Origin: Mycobacterium parascrofulaceum ATCC BAA-614
GTDB lineage: Bacteria > Actinomycetota > Actinomycetes > Mycobacteriales > Mycobacteriaceae
Assembly: GCF_000164135.1 (NCBI RefSeq)
Contig: NZ_GG770555.1
Span: 308,952-372,619, forward strand
DNA: 63,668 nt
Direction of reading: 5' to 3'
This document shows, piece after piece, positions 51,089 through 59,097 of the stretch. The notes under the pieces were generated by a model that saw only the letters and a program-made list of their open reading frames with translations, did no database searches and had not been told where the DNA came from. Numbering within the stretch: position 1 is the stretch's first letter; each line of letters begins with the position of its first letter. The position numbers were made by a program, and so were the translations under genes.

Positions 51089-53773
51089 ATGAGCCGACCA
51101 GCCCCACCCGTGTTGACCGTGCGGTACGAGGGATCCGAGCGCACGTTCGCCGCGGGCAACGACGTAGCGATCGGGCGTGACCTGCGGGCCGACGTGCGCG
51201 TGGCCCATCCCCTCATCTCGCGCACGCACCTGATCGTCCGGTTCGACCAGGGCCGATGGATCGCCATCGACAACGGCAGCCTCAACGGCCTGTTCGTCAA
51301 CCACCAGCGCGTGCCCACGGTCGACATCCAGGACGGCACGCGCGTCAACATCGGCAACCCGGACGGCCCGGCGCTGACCTTCGAGGTCGGCCGCCACCAG
51401 GGCACGGCCGGGCGGCCGCCGCTGACGACGTCGATACCGATCGTGAACCCGGCCACCGCGGCGAGCCCCCGCGGACCCCATGCCCAGCCGCCGGGCGCGC
51501 ACTGGCCCGGCCCGCAGCAGCAGCCGGCGTCGGCCTCGTTCCGCCAGTCCACGCACCAGCCCAGCGGGCCGCAGTCCGTGTATCCGCCCAGCGGATCGAC
51601 GCCGATTCATCCGCCCAGCGGATCGATGCCGAGCCACCCCTCGGGGCCCCCACCGCGATACCCGACCGGGGGCCAGCCGTCGGCGCCGCACAGCGCGCCG
51701 CAACACGCGCCGCAGATCTACCGCTCCCAGCCGATCCAGGCGCCGCCCGCGGGCCCGGCGGCGCCGGAGACCGGGCGCGTCGGCGGTGACGCGTCGAACA
51801 TCGCGACGTCGATGATGAAGATCCTGCGGCCGGGCCGGGCGGTGGAATCGGCGCCGGGCGCGATCAAGATCGGCCGGGCCAACGACAACGACATCGTCAT
51901 CCCCGAGGTACTGGCCTCGCGCCACCACGCCACCCTGATCCCGACGCCGCAGGGCACCGAGATCCACGACAACCGCAGCATCAACGGCACCTTCGTCAAC
52001 GGCCAACGGGTCGACTCCGCCGTGCTGCACGACGGCGACGTCGTCACGATCGGCAACATCGACCTGGTCTTCGCCGGCGGTACGCTGGCCCGCCGCGACG
52101 AGAGCGCGACCGCTACCCCCACCGGTGGCCTGGACGTGCGCAGCGTGTCGTGGACGATCGAGAACGACAAGACGCTGCTGGACGACATCTCGTTGGGCGC
52201 CCAGCCCGGGACGCTGACGGCCGTCATCGGACCCTCGGGCGCGGGCAAGTCGACGTTCGCCAGGCTGGTCGCGGGGTACACGCACCCGACCAGGGGAACG
52301 GTGGCGTTCGAGGGCCATAACGTGCACGCCGAGTACGCGTCGCTGCGCAGCAGGATCGGCATGGTGCCCCAGGACGACGTCGTGCACGGGCAGCTGACGG
52401 TGCAGCAGGCGTTGATGTACGCCGCCGAGCTGCGGCTGCCGCCGGACACCACCAAGGACGACCGGGCACAGGTGGTCGCCCGCGTGCTCGAGGAACTCGA
52501 GATGACCCAGCACCTGCATACCCGGGTCGACAAGCTCTCCGGTGGCCAGCGCAAGCGCGCCTCGGTCGCCCTGGAGCTGCTCACCGGCCCGTCGCTGCTG
52601 ATCCTGGACGAGCCGACCTCCGGCCTGGACCCGGCGCTGGACCGCCAGGTGATGACCATGCTGCGCCAGCTCGCCGACGCGGGTCGCGTGGTGCTCGTCG
52701 TCACCCACTCGCTGACCTACCTCGACGTCTGCGACCAGGTGCTGCTGCTGGCCCCGGGCGGCAAGACCGCCTTCTGCGGGCCGCCCGGCCAGATCGGGCC
52801 GGCCATGGGCACGACGAACTGGGCGGACATCTTCAGCACGGTCGCGGGCGACCCGGACGGCGCCAAGGCCCGCTACCTGGCCCGTACGGGCCCCCAGCCC
52901 CCACCGCCGCCCGCGCAGCAGCCCGCCGACCTCGGCGACCCGTCGCACACGAGCCTGTTCCGGCAGTTCTCGACGATCGCGCGGCGGCAGGTCCGGTTGA
53001 TCTTCTCCGACCGCGGCTACTTCGTCTTCCTCGCGGTGCTGCCCTTCATCATGGGTTCGCTGTCCATGTCGGTGCCCGGCAACGTCGGGTTCGGCATCCC
53101 CAACCCCTACGGCGCGGCGCCGAACGAGCCCGGGCAGATCCTGGTGCTGCTCAACGTCGGCGCGGTGTTCATGGGCACAGCGCTGACCATCCGCGACTTG
53201 ATCGGTGAGCGCCCGATCTTCCTCCGCGAGCAGGCGGTCGGCCTGTCCACGAGCGCCTACCTGCTGGCCAAGGTGTGCGTCTACACGGTGTTCGCGGTCA
53301 TCCAGTCGGCGATCGTGACTGTGATCGTGCTCGTCGGCAAGGGCGGCCCCACCCAGGGCGCGGTGGCGCTCGGCCGGCCGGGCCTCGAACTGTTCGCCGA
53401 CGTCGCGTTGACGTGTGTGGCCTCGGCGATGCTCGGGCTGGCGTTGTCGGCCATCGCCAAGTCGAACGAACAGATCATGCCGTTGCTCGTGGTGGCGGTG
53501 ATGTCACAGCTGGTGTTCTCCGGCGGCATGATCCCGGTGACCGGGCGGATCGGGCTGGACCAGATGTCCTGGGCGACCCCGGCGCGCTGGGGGTTCGCGG
53601 CGTCGGCCTCCACCGCCGATTTAACCAAGCTGGTGCCCGGCCCGCTCAGCCCGAAGGACTCGCACTGGCGTCACACCCCGGGCGCGTGGTGGTTCGACAT
53701 CGCCATGCTGGTGCTGATCAGCCTCTTCTACCTGGGCTTCGTGCGCTGGAAGATCCGGCTCAGGGGCGGCTGA
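51089..53773 (+). CDS. FHA-domain ABC transporter, Rv1747-like
   Basis: An 894-residue half-transporter (Rv1747 has 865). Order: FHA1 (about 20-90, GRDLRADVRVAHPLISRTH, NGSLNGLFVN), a Pro/Ser-rich linker (about 115-235) with near-repeats PPSGSTPIHPPSGSMP, FHA2 (about 255-335, GRANDNDIVIP, NRSINGTFVNG), ABC ATPase (GPSGAGKS, LSGGQRKR, LLILDEP) and a C-terminal ABC2-type membrane domain. In M. tuberculosis the linker threonines are phosphorylated by PknF and bind FHA1; it exports a cell-wall lipid and is needed for virulence. Here no kinase gene is adjacent. Confidence 0.93.
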   Translation: MSRPAPPVLTVRYEGSERTFAAGNDVAIGRDLRADVRVAHPLISRTHLIVRFDQGRWIAIDNGSLNGLFVNHQRVPTVDIQDGTRVNIGNPDGPALTFEVGRHQGTAGRPPLTTSIPIVNPATAASPRGPHAQPPGAHWPGPQQQPASASFRQSTHQPSGPQSVYPPSGSTPIHPPSGSMPSHPSGPPPRYPTGGQPSAPHSAPQHAPQIYRSQPIQAPPAGPAAPETGRVGGDASNIATSMMKILRPGRAVESAPGAIKIGRANDNDIVIPEVLASRHHATLIPTPQGTEIHDNRSINGTFVNGQRVDSAVLHDGDVVTIGNIDLVFAGGTLARRDESATATPTGGLDVRSVSWTIENDKTLLDDISLGAQPGTLTAVIGPSGAGKSTFARLVAGYTHPTRGTVAFEGHNVHAEYASLRSRIGMVPQDDVVHGQLTVQQALMYAAELRLPPDTTKDDRAQVVARVLEELEMTQHLHTRVDKLSGGQRKRASVALELLTGPSLLILDEPTSGLDPALDRQVMTMLRQLADAGRVVLVVTHSLTYLDVCDQVLLLAPGGKTAFCGPPGQIGPAMGTTNWADIFSTVAGDPDGAKARYLARTGPQPPPPPAQQPADLGDPSHTSLFRQFSTIARRQVRLIFSDRGYFVFLAVLPFIMGSLSMSVPGNVGFGIPNPYGAAPNEPGQILVLLNVGAVFMGTALTIRDLIGERPIFLREQAVGLSTSAYLLAKVCVYTVFAVIQSAIVTVIVLVGKGGPTQGAVALGRPGLELFADVALTCVASAMLGLALSAIAKSNEQIMPLLVVAVMSQLVFSGGMIPVTGRIGLDQMSWATPARWGFAASASTADLTKLVPGPLSPKDSHWRHTPGAWWFDIAMLVLISLFYLGFVRWKIRLRGG

Positions 53774-53785
53774 GCCGGCTCGCGG

Positions 53786-53950
53786 TCAGGCTCCTCTGCG
53801 GATCACCTGGTCGGCCGCGGCGCGCATGCGGTCCGACAGCTGAAGCAGGCTGTGCTCGCCCACGCCGAGCGGAAGGGTGTAGGCCAGCTGCCGCAATTCG
53901 ACGGCATAGTTGCGCAAGTCGTCGCGGAGGCGCGTCTCGACTGTGGGCAT
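53786..53950 (-). CDS. Small hypothetical protein, 54 aa
   Basis: A short gene below usual size cut-offs. ATG 53950 is preceded by AAGGGGG at good spacing. The product begins MPTVETRLRDDLRNYAVELR and ends SDRMRAAADQVIRRGA: mostly helical, charged, Leu-rich and cytosolic. It is convergent with the transporter gene (12 bases apart). No function recognised; a small helical partner or coiled-coil protein is possible. Confidence 0.6.
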   Translation of the reverse strand: MPTVETRLRDDLRNYAVELRQLAYTLPLGVGEHSLLQLSDRMRAAADQVIRRGA

Positions 53951-54202
53951 GACATCCCCCTTGGGGTGCGGCCGGGCAAAGGTCCTGGTCCACGTCGACC
54001 AGCCGATCTACAAATTTTCGCAGCACGGCCACATAACTGCGAGAGCGGCGATGCGAATTAACGGGAGTTTGACAGGGCATTTACAGACGGGGCCCCGGCC
54101 GCGCCGCCTGACGGCACGGCGAAATCCCGGGCGCATTCTCGTCGCGGCGTTACGCTGACGCTGCCCGGTGGAAAGGCTCGCAGGAAGGCATAGGCGCCCG
54201 GA

Positions 54203-55381
54203 ATGGACTTCGAACTCGACGCCGGGCAGCGTGCCTGGCTCGCCGAGGTCCGCGACTTCCTCCGCCACAACGTCACCCCGCAGCTGCGGGCCGAGCTCGC
54301 CGAGCACGACCTGGAGTTGCCCGGCGGCGAGGTGGCGAGGTTCCGTCGCAGGATCGGGGAGAAGGGCTGGTTCGGCCTGAACTGGCCGCGCGAGTACGGC
54401 GGTCTGGGGCTCGGCGCCGTCCACCAGCACCTGCTGATGAGCGAATTCGAGTACTGGGGCGTTCCCGGGCCCGACCTCACGGTCACCTCCGTCGCGCCGA
54501 TGATCATGCGGCACGGCACGGAGCGGAACAAATCCGACTGGCTGCCGCTGATCGCCCGCGGCGAAATGATCTGCGCCGTCGGGTATTCCGAGCCCGAGGC
54601 CGGCACCGACCTGGCCAGCCTGCGCACCAGCGCGGTCCGCGACGGTGACGAATGGGTGATCAACGGCACGAAAATCTGGAACAGCGGGGCGCAGCGCGCC
54701 ACCCACGAATGGCTCTGCGTGCGAACCGATCCCGACGCCGTGCGGCACCGGGGCATCTCGGTCATCATCGTCGCAATCGACAGCCCGGGTGTACAGATCC
54801 GCCCGATGTACGCGTGGTCGGGTTATCGCACCAACGAGGTGCACTTCCGCGACGTGCGGGTGCCGGTCACCAACCTGGTGGGCGAGGTCAATCGCGGCTG
54901 GACGTACATCACCGGCGCGCTCGATCTCGAACGCGGCGCGCTGACCAACGCGGGCGACCTGCGTCGCGCCGTGGAGGAGCTGCGCGCGCTGGCGCTGACC
55001 CCGCGCCGGGACGGCACGGTGCCCGCCGACAGCCCGTCGCTGCGGCGCCGGCTCGCGCAGGCCGAGGCCGACGTCGCGGTGGCCACGCTCATGGGCTACG
55101 AGGCCGCGTCGATCCTCGACAGCGGCGTCATCCCGTCGGTGGAGGTCAGCGTCGAGAAGGTGTTCACCAGCGAGCTGCGCCAACGCATCGCCGTGCTGGC
55201 GCTGGACCTGCTCGGCCCGGACGGTCTGTTGGCGCACCGCAGCCCGGCGGCGCCGCTGGCCGGCACGTTCGAGCGGCTCTATCGCGCCGCGCCCCTGATG
55301 CGCTTCGGCGGCGGCACCAACGAGGTGCTCCGCGACATCATCGCCCAGCGCGGGCACAAGATGCCCAGCTACGGGCGCTGA
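54203..55381 (+). CDS. Acyl-CoA dehydrogenase, catalytic-type subunit
   Basis: A 392-residue ACAD. FAD/substrate segments MICAVGYSEPEAGTDLASL, KIWNSGAQRATH, C-terminal MRFGGGTNEVLRDIIAQRGH. Helix G has DLERGALTNAG, with the Glu expected as catalytic base. Three bases separate it from the second ACAD, with which it should form an alpha2beta2 dehydrogenase like FadE28-FadE29 of the igr operon. First gene of a nine-gene plus-strand operon; a short TTGACA at 54069 has no matching -10. Confidence 0.92.
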   Translation: MDFELDAGQRAWLAEVRDFLRHNVTPQLRAELAEHDLELPGGEVARFRRRIGEKGWFGLNWPREYGGLGLGAVHQHLLMSEFEYWGVPGPDLTVTSVAPMIMRHGTERNKSDWLPLIARGEMICAVGYSEPEAGTDLASLRTSAVRDGDEWVINGTKIWNSGAQRATHEWLCVRTDPDAVRHRGISVIIVAIDSPGVQIRPMYAWSGYRTNEVHFRDVRVPVTNLVGEVNRGWTYITGALDLERGALTNAGDLRRAVEELRALALTPRRDGTVPADSPSLRRRLAQAEADVAVATLMGYEAASILDSGVIPSVEVSVEKVFTSELRQRIAVLALDLLGPDGLLAHRSPAAPLAGTFERLYRAAPLMRFGGGTNEVLRDIIAQRGHKMPSYGR

Positions 55382-55384
55382 CGC

Positions 55385-56503
55385 ATGAGGGCGATACCCA
55401 CCGTCGAGCAGCGCGCGTTCGCCTCCTCGCTGCGCGCCCTGCTGGCCGCCGAGAGCCCCGTGGAGTTGGTGCGCACGCTGACCGAACCCGACGCGGACCG
55501 CCGCACACCGGCGCTGTGGAAGGCGCTGACCGACGCCGGCGTGTTCGGGCTGGCCCTCGCCGGGGAACACGGCGGCTCGGGCGGCTCGCTGGACGACCTC
55601 GCCGTCTTCTACACCGAGGCGGGCCGCGCGCTGTGCCCGACGACCGTGCACAGCAGCATCCAGGCGGGGCTCGCGGTCGACCAACTCGGCTCCCCGGCCG
55701 CCAAGGCCGCCTGGCTGCCGTCACTGGCCTGCGGCGCGGTCCGCGGCACCACCGCGCTCTGGAACGCGCGTGACGCCGCCGCCGTGTCCGCCCCGCTGCG
55801 CGCCGACACCGCGTCGGGGCGATGGCGGCTGAACGGCACCGCGGACTACGTCGCCGACGCCGACGTCGCCGACATCATCGTGGTTTCTGCTGCGGCCCAA
55901 CGCCATACGCTGGCCTTCGCCGTCGACACCCAAGCCAGCGGCGTGATCGTGCAGCCGCTCGCCATGGCCGGCGGGCAGCGGGCGTTCACGGTGCGCTTCG
56001 ACGACGTCGTGGTCGACGACCGGGCGCTGCTCGGCGAAGCCACCGGGACCGCGCTCCGCCGCCTGGCCAACGCGGCGACGGCCCTGGGGTCCCTCGACCT
56101 GGTCGGGGTCGGGCAGGCGGTCATCGACCGCACCGTCGACTACACCACGCTGCGCCACCAATTCGGCCGGCCCATCGCGTCCTTCCAGGCGGCCCAGCAC
56201 CTGGTCGCCGACATGCACATCGCCCTGGCGGCGGCGCGGCTGGCCGCGCATGCGGCGGTCTTCTGGATCGCGCGCGGACGCACCGCGACCCGGGAGACGG
56301 CGATCGCGCGCGTGCACGCGGCCACCGCGGCCCGGTCGATCACGCTGGACGCCCACCAATTGCACGGCGGCATGGGCTATGTCACCGAGACCGATCTGTA
56401 TCTGTGGAGCGAGCGGGCCCGGTTCGGCTCGACGTGGGGCGGCGGCGCGGACGTCGCCGCCGGATGGCTGGAGGAGACATTGCGCGCAGAGGAGGCCCGG
56501 TGA
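55385..56503 (+). CDS. Acyl-CoA dehydrogenase, partner subunit
   Basis: A 372-residue ACAD. The C-terminal domain has RHQFGRPIASFQAAQHL and DAHQLHGGMGYVTETDLY. Helix G lacks the catalytic Glu (ATALGSLDLVGVGQAV), as in the beta subunits of heterotetrameric mycobacterial ACADs. It starts 3 bases after the first ACAD and ends in a GTGA overlap with the MaoC gene. Likely acts with its neighbour to desaturate a bulky acyl-CoA. Confidence 0.9.
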   Translation: MRAIPTVEQRAFASSLRALLAAESPVELVRTLTEPDADRRTPALWKALTDAGVFGLALAGEHGGSGGSLDDLAVFYTEAGRALCPTTVHSSIQAGLAVDQLGSPAAKAAWLPSLACGAVRGTTALWNARDAAAVSAPLRADTASGRWRLNGTADYVADADVADIIVVSAAAQRHTLAFAVDTQASGVIVQPLAMAGGQRAFTVRFDDVVVDDRALLGEATGTALRRLANAATALGSLDLVGVGQAVIDRTVDYTTLRHQFGRPIASFQAAQHLVADMHIALAAARLAAHAAVFWIARGRTATRETAIARVHAATAARSITLDAHQLHGGMGYVTETDLYLWSERARFGSTWGGGADVAAGWLEETLRAEEAR

Positions 56504-57000
56504 ACGAGGACAGCCTGATCGACGCCGAGTCCGCGTCGCGCGTCGGGACCGTCGCCGCGAGCGCCACGGGCGAGGTGAACCGGCGCGACTGGCAGCGGTG
56601 GGCCGCGGCGACCGGTGACCACAACCCGCTGTATTTCGACCCGGATTACGCCCGGGCCAACGGCTTTCGCGACATCATCTGCCCGCCGCTGTTCCTGCAG
56701 TACGCCGTGCTCGGCGTCACGCACCTCGAGGCGCTGCGGCCCGACGGTTCCTCCGGCGCGATCTCGGGCAGCCTCGCGTTCCCCCGGGCCCCCAAACGGA
56801 TGGCCGGCGGGGAGAGCTTCACCTTCCACCTGCCGGCCTACCACCGCGACGACGTCGCAATGGTGCGCACCGTCGACTCCATCGTCGAAAAGCAGGGCCG
56901 CTCCGGCAGATTCGTCCTGGTCACCTGGCACACGGTCTACCGCAACCAGCACAAGGACCTGCTCGCCGAGGCCTCGACGTCGATGATCGCCCGCCCCTAG
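56500..57000 (+). CDS. MaoC-like dehydratase, N-terminal hotdog type
   Basis: A 166-residue single-hotdog protein: RRDWQRWAAATGDHNPLYFDPDYARANGF is the MaoC/FAS1-type signature (G-D-x-N-P-L) with Tyr where the catalytic His often stands, and PPLFLQYAVLG follows. It probably pairs with the next hotdog protein as ChsH1 pairs with ChsH2, to hydrate an enoyl-CoA. GTG 56500 overlaps the ACAD stop (GTGA). Confidence 0.85.
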   Translation: MNEDSLIDAESASRVGTVAASATGEVNRRDWQRWAAATGDHNPLYFDPDYARANGFRDIICPPLFLQYAVLGVTHLEALRPDGSSGAISGSLAFPRAPKRMAGGESFTFHLPAYHRDDVAMVRTVDSIVEKQGRSGRFVLVTWHTVYRNQHKDLLAEASTSMIARP

Positions 57001-57008
57001 GAGCGCCC

Positions 57009-57464
57009 ATGACCGACCAACTCTTCTACGAGGACGTCGAGGTGGGCCACCGGCTGCCCGAGCTCACCGTGACCGTCGACGAAAAGCAGCTGTTCTTCTT
57101 CAGCGCCGCCACCTACAACGGCCATCGCATCCACTACGACAAGGACTGGGCCCGCACGGTCGAAGGGTACGACGACGTGCTGGTGCACGGTCCGCTGCAG
57201 GCGGCGCTGCTCGGCCGGGCCATCGGGGACTGGGTCGGCGGGCGCGGCCGGCTGGTGTCCTTCTCCGTCCAGAACCGCGCGGTCGCCCATCCCGGCCAGC
57301 CGTTGAGCTTCGGCGGCACGATCACCGCCAAGCGGCTCTCGGACGAAGGCGCCGGGCTGGTCGACCTCGACGTCGCCGGGCGCCGCGGGGAGACGGTGCT
57401 GATGCCCGGCACCGCGACCGTCGAGCTGCCGCGACGGGGAACGCCTCGCGAGGCCGATCGGTGA
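57009..57464 (+). CDS. MaoC-like dehydratase, C-terminal hotdog type
   Basis: A 151-residue hotdog protein with the HTD2-type motif FFFSAATYNGHRIHYDKDWA followed by DDVLVHGPLQAALLGRA. The second half of the heterodimeric hydratase expected from the previous gene, 8 bases apart. It hydrates a 2-enoyl-CoA to the 3-hydroxyacyl-CoA. Its stop overlaps the thiolase start in GTGA. No DUF35 domain is fused to it, in contrast to ChsH2 of M. tuberculosis. Confidence 0.85.
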   Translation: MTDQLFYEDVEVGHRLPELTVTVDEKQLFFFSAATYNGHRIHYDKDWARTVEGYDDVLVHGPLQAALLGRAIGDWVGGRGRLVSFSVQNRAVAHPGQPLSFGGTITAKRLSDEGAGLVDLDVAGRRGETVLMPGTATVELPRRGTPREADR

Positions 57465-58663
57465 CCGGGCTGCGCGGCGAGGCCGCGATCGTCGGCATCG
57501 CCGAGTTGCCGGCGCAGCGGCGCCCCACCGGGCCGCCGCTGTTCACCCTGGACCAGTACGCGGTGCTTGCGAAGGCGGTGATCGAGGACGCGGGCGTCGA
57601 CCCCGCGCGCGTCAACGGCCTGCTGACCCACGGCATCGCCGAGTCGGCGATGTTCGCACCGGCCACGCTGTGCGAATACCTCGGTCTGGCACTGGATTTC
57701 GGTGAGCGGGTGGATCTCGGCGGCGCCACCGCGGCGGGCATGATCTGGCGGGCCGCGGCCGCGGTGGAGCTCGGCATCTGCGACGCGGTGCTGGCCGTGG
57801 TCCCCGGCTCGGCGTCGCAGCCGCAGTCCGAGAAGCGGCCCCCGCCCGCGCCGAATTGGTATGGGGCGTCGTCGAACAACTACGGGTCGCCGCAGGCCGA
57901 ATTCGAGATCCCGTACGGCAACGTCGGCCAGAACGCCCCGTACGCGCAGATCGCGCAGCGCTACGCCGCCGAGTTCGGCTACGACCCCGCCGCGGTGGCC
58001 AAGATCGCGGTCGACCAGCGCACCAACGCGTGCGCCCACCCCGGCGCGGTGTTCCACGGCACGCCGATCACGGTGGACGACGTCCTCGCCAGCCCGATGA
58101 TCGCCGACCCCATCCACATGCTGGAGACCGTGATGCGGGTGCACGGGGGAGCGGGCGTCCTGATCGCCAACGCCGACCTCGCCCGGCGCGGGCGCCACCG
58201 TCCGGTGTGGATCAAGGGGTTCGGCGAACACATCGCGTTCAAGACCCCCACCTACGCCGAGGACCTGCTGCGCACCCCGATCTCCCGCGCCGCCGACAGG
58301 GCGTTCGCGATGGCGCGGCTGGACCGGTCGGAGGTGGACATGGCGTCGATCTACGACTGCTACACCATCACCGTGCTGATGAGCCTCGAGGACGCCGGCT
58401 TCTGCGACAAGGGCCGCGGGATGTCGTGGATCGCCGGGCACGACCTGACCCACCGCGGCGACTTTCCGCTCAACACGGCCGGCGGCCAGCTGTCCTTCGG
58501 GCAGGCCGGCATGGCCGGCGGCATGCACCACGTCATCGACGGGGCGCGACAGGTCATGGGCCGGGCGGGCGCCGCCCAGGTGCCCGACTGCCACACCGCG
58601 TTCGTCACCGGCAACGGCGGCATCATGAGCGAGCAGGTCGCGCTGCTGATGCGGGGCGACTAG
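57461..58663 (+). CDS. Thiolase-fold lipid-transfer protein, Ltp2-like retro-aldolase
   Basis: A 400-residue thiolase-superfamily protein. The position of the nucleophilic Cys in true thiolases reads VDLGGATAAGM (85-94), so there is no Cys. The IYDCYTITVLMSLEDAGFC region matches LYDHF..LEELGFCG of Ltp2, where the Tyr takes part in aldol cleavage. C-terminal NTAGGQLSFGQAGMAGGMHHV is the family glycine block. With a DUF35 partner it should split a 3-hydroxyacyl-CoA by retro-aldol reaction. GTG 57461 overlaps the MaoC stop. Confidence 0.88.
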   Translation: MTGLRGEAAIVGIAELPAQRRPTGPPLFTLDQYAVLAKAVIEDAGVDPARVNGLLTHGIAESAMFAPATLCEYLGLALDFGERVDLGGATAAGMIWRAAAAVELGICDAVLAVVPGSASQPQSEKRPPPAPNWYGASSNNYGSPQAEFEIPYGNVGQNAPYAQIAQRYAAEFGYDPAAVAKIAVDQRTNACAHPGAVFHGTPITVDDVLASPMIADPIHMLETVMRVHGGAGVLIANADLARRGRHRPVWIKGFGEHIAFKTPTYAEDLLRTPISRAADRAFAMARLDRSEVDMASIYDCYTITVLMSLEDAGFCDKGRGMSWIAGHDLTHRGDFPLNTAGGQLSFGQAGMAGGMHHVIDGARQVMGRAGAAQVPDCHTAFVTGNGGIMSEQVALLMRGD

Positions 58664-58665
58664 CG

Positions 58666-59067
58666 ATGGGCATCCCGGTTCCCGAGCCCACGCCGGTGTC
58701 GCGGCCCTTCTGGGACGGCCTGGCTCAGCACCGCATCCTGGTGCAGTACTCGCCGTCGTTGGGGCGCTACGTGTTCTACCCGCGGACCCTCGCCCCGGGG
58801 ACACTGGCCGACGATCTGCAGTGGCGCGAAATCGACGGCGCCGGAGCGCTGTACACGTACACGGTCGCCCGCCGGCCCACCGGGCCGCCCTGGGCGGATG
58901 CGCTGCCGCAGCTGCCCGCCGTCGTGCAGTGGGACGCCGGACCGAAGTTCAGCACCGAGTTGGTCGACGTCGATCCCGCCCACATCCATATCGGCATGCG
59001 GGTCGAGCCGGTGTTCTACGATCTGCCCGAAGACGGAATCACCCTCTTGAAGTACCGGCCGGCGTGA
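58666..59067 (+). CDS. DUF35 OB-fold protein lacking zinc-ribbon cysteines
   Basis: A 133-residue ChsH2/DUF35-type acyl-CoA-associated OB-fold protein. It begins with PVSRPFWDGLAQHRILVQYSP, where families usually continue with a C-x2-C zinc ribbon; here the segment is YSPSLGRYVFYPR with no cysteines, and the whole protein has none. The OB-fold is YTYTVARRPTGPPW..PAVVQWD. It lies 2 bases after the Ltp gene and is predicted to form the aldolase complex with it. In M. tuberculosis DUF35 is fused to the MaoC domain of ChsH2; here it is separate. Confidence 0.87.
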   Translation: MGIPVPEPTPVSRPFWDGLAQHRILVQYSPSLGRYVFYPRTLAPGTLADDLQWREIDGAGALYTYTVARRPTGPPWADALPQLPAVVQWDAGPKFSTELVDVDPAHIHIGMRVEPVFYDLPEDGITLLKYRPA

Positions 59068-59097
59068 GCGGCCCACCGACGCGGGCGGAGGCGTCAC

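Noticed and set aside
54069..54074. TTGACA as -35 of the nine-gene operon
   Set aside because: No -10-like hexamer lies 16-18 bases downstream, and the site is 129 bases from the start codon.
56500..57464. Complementary loss of catalytic residues in the two MaoC proteins
   Set aside because: Tyr for His in the first and Asn for Asp in the second looked odd, but both motifs are usual for the N- and C-terminal hotdog subfamilies.
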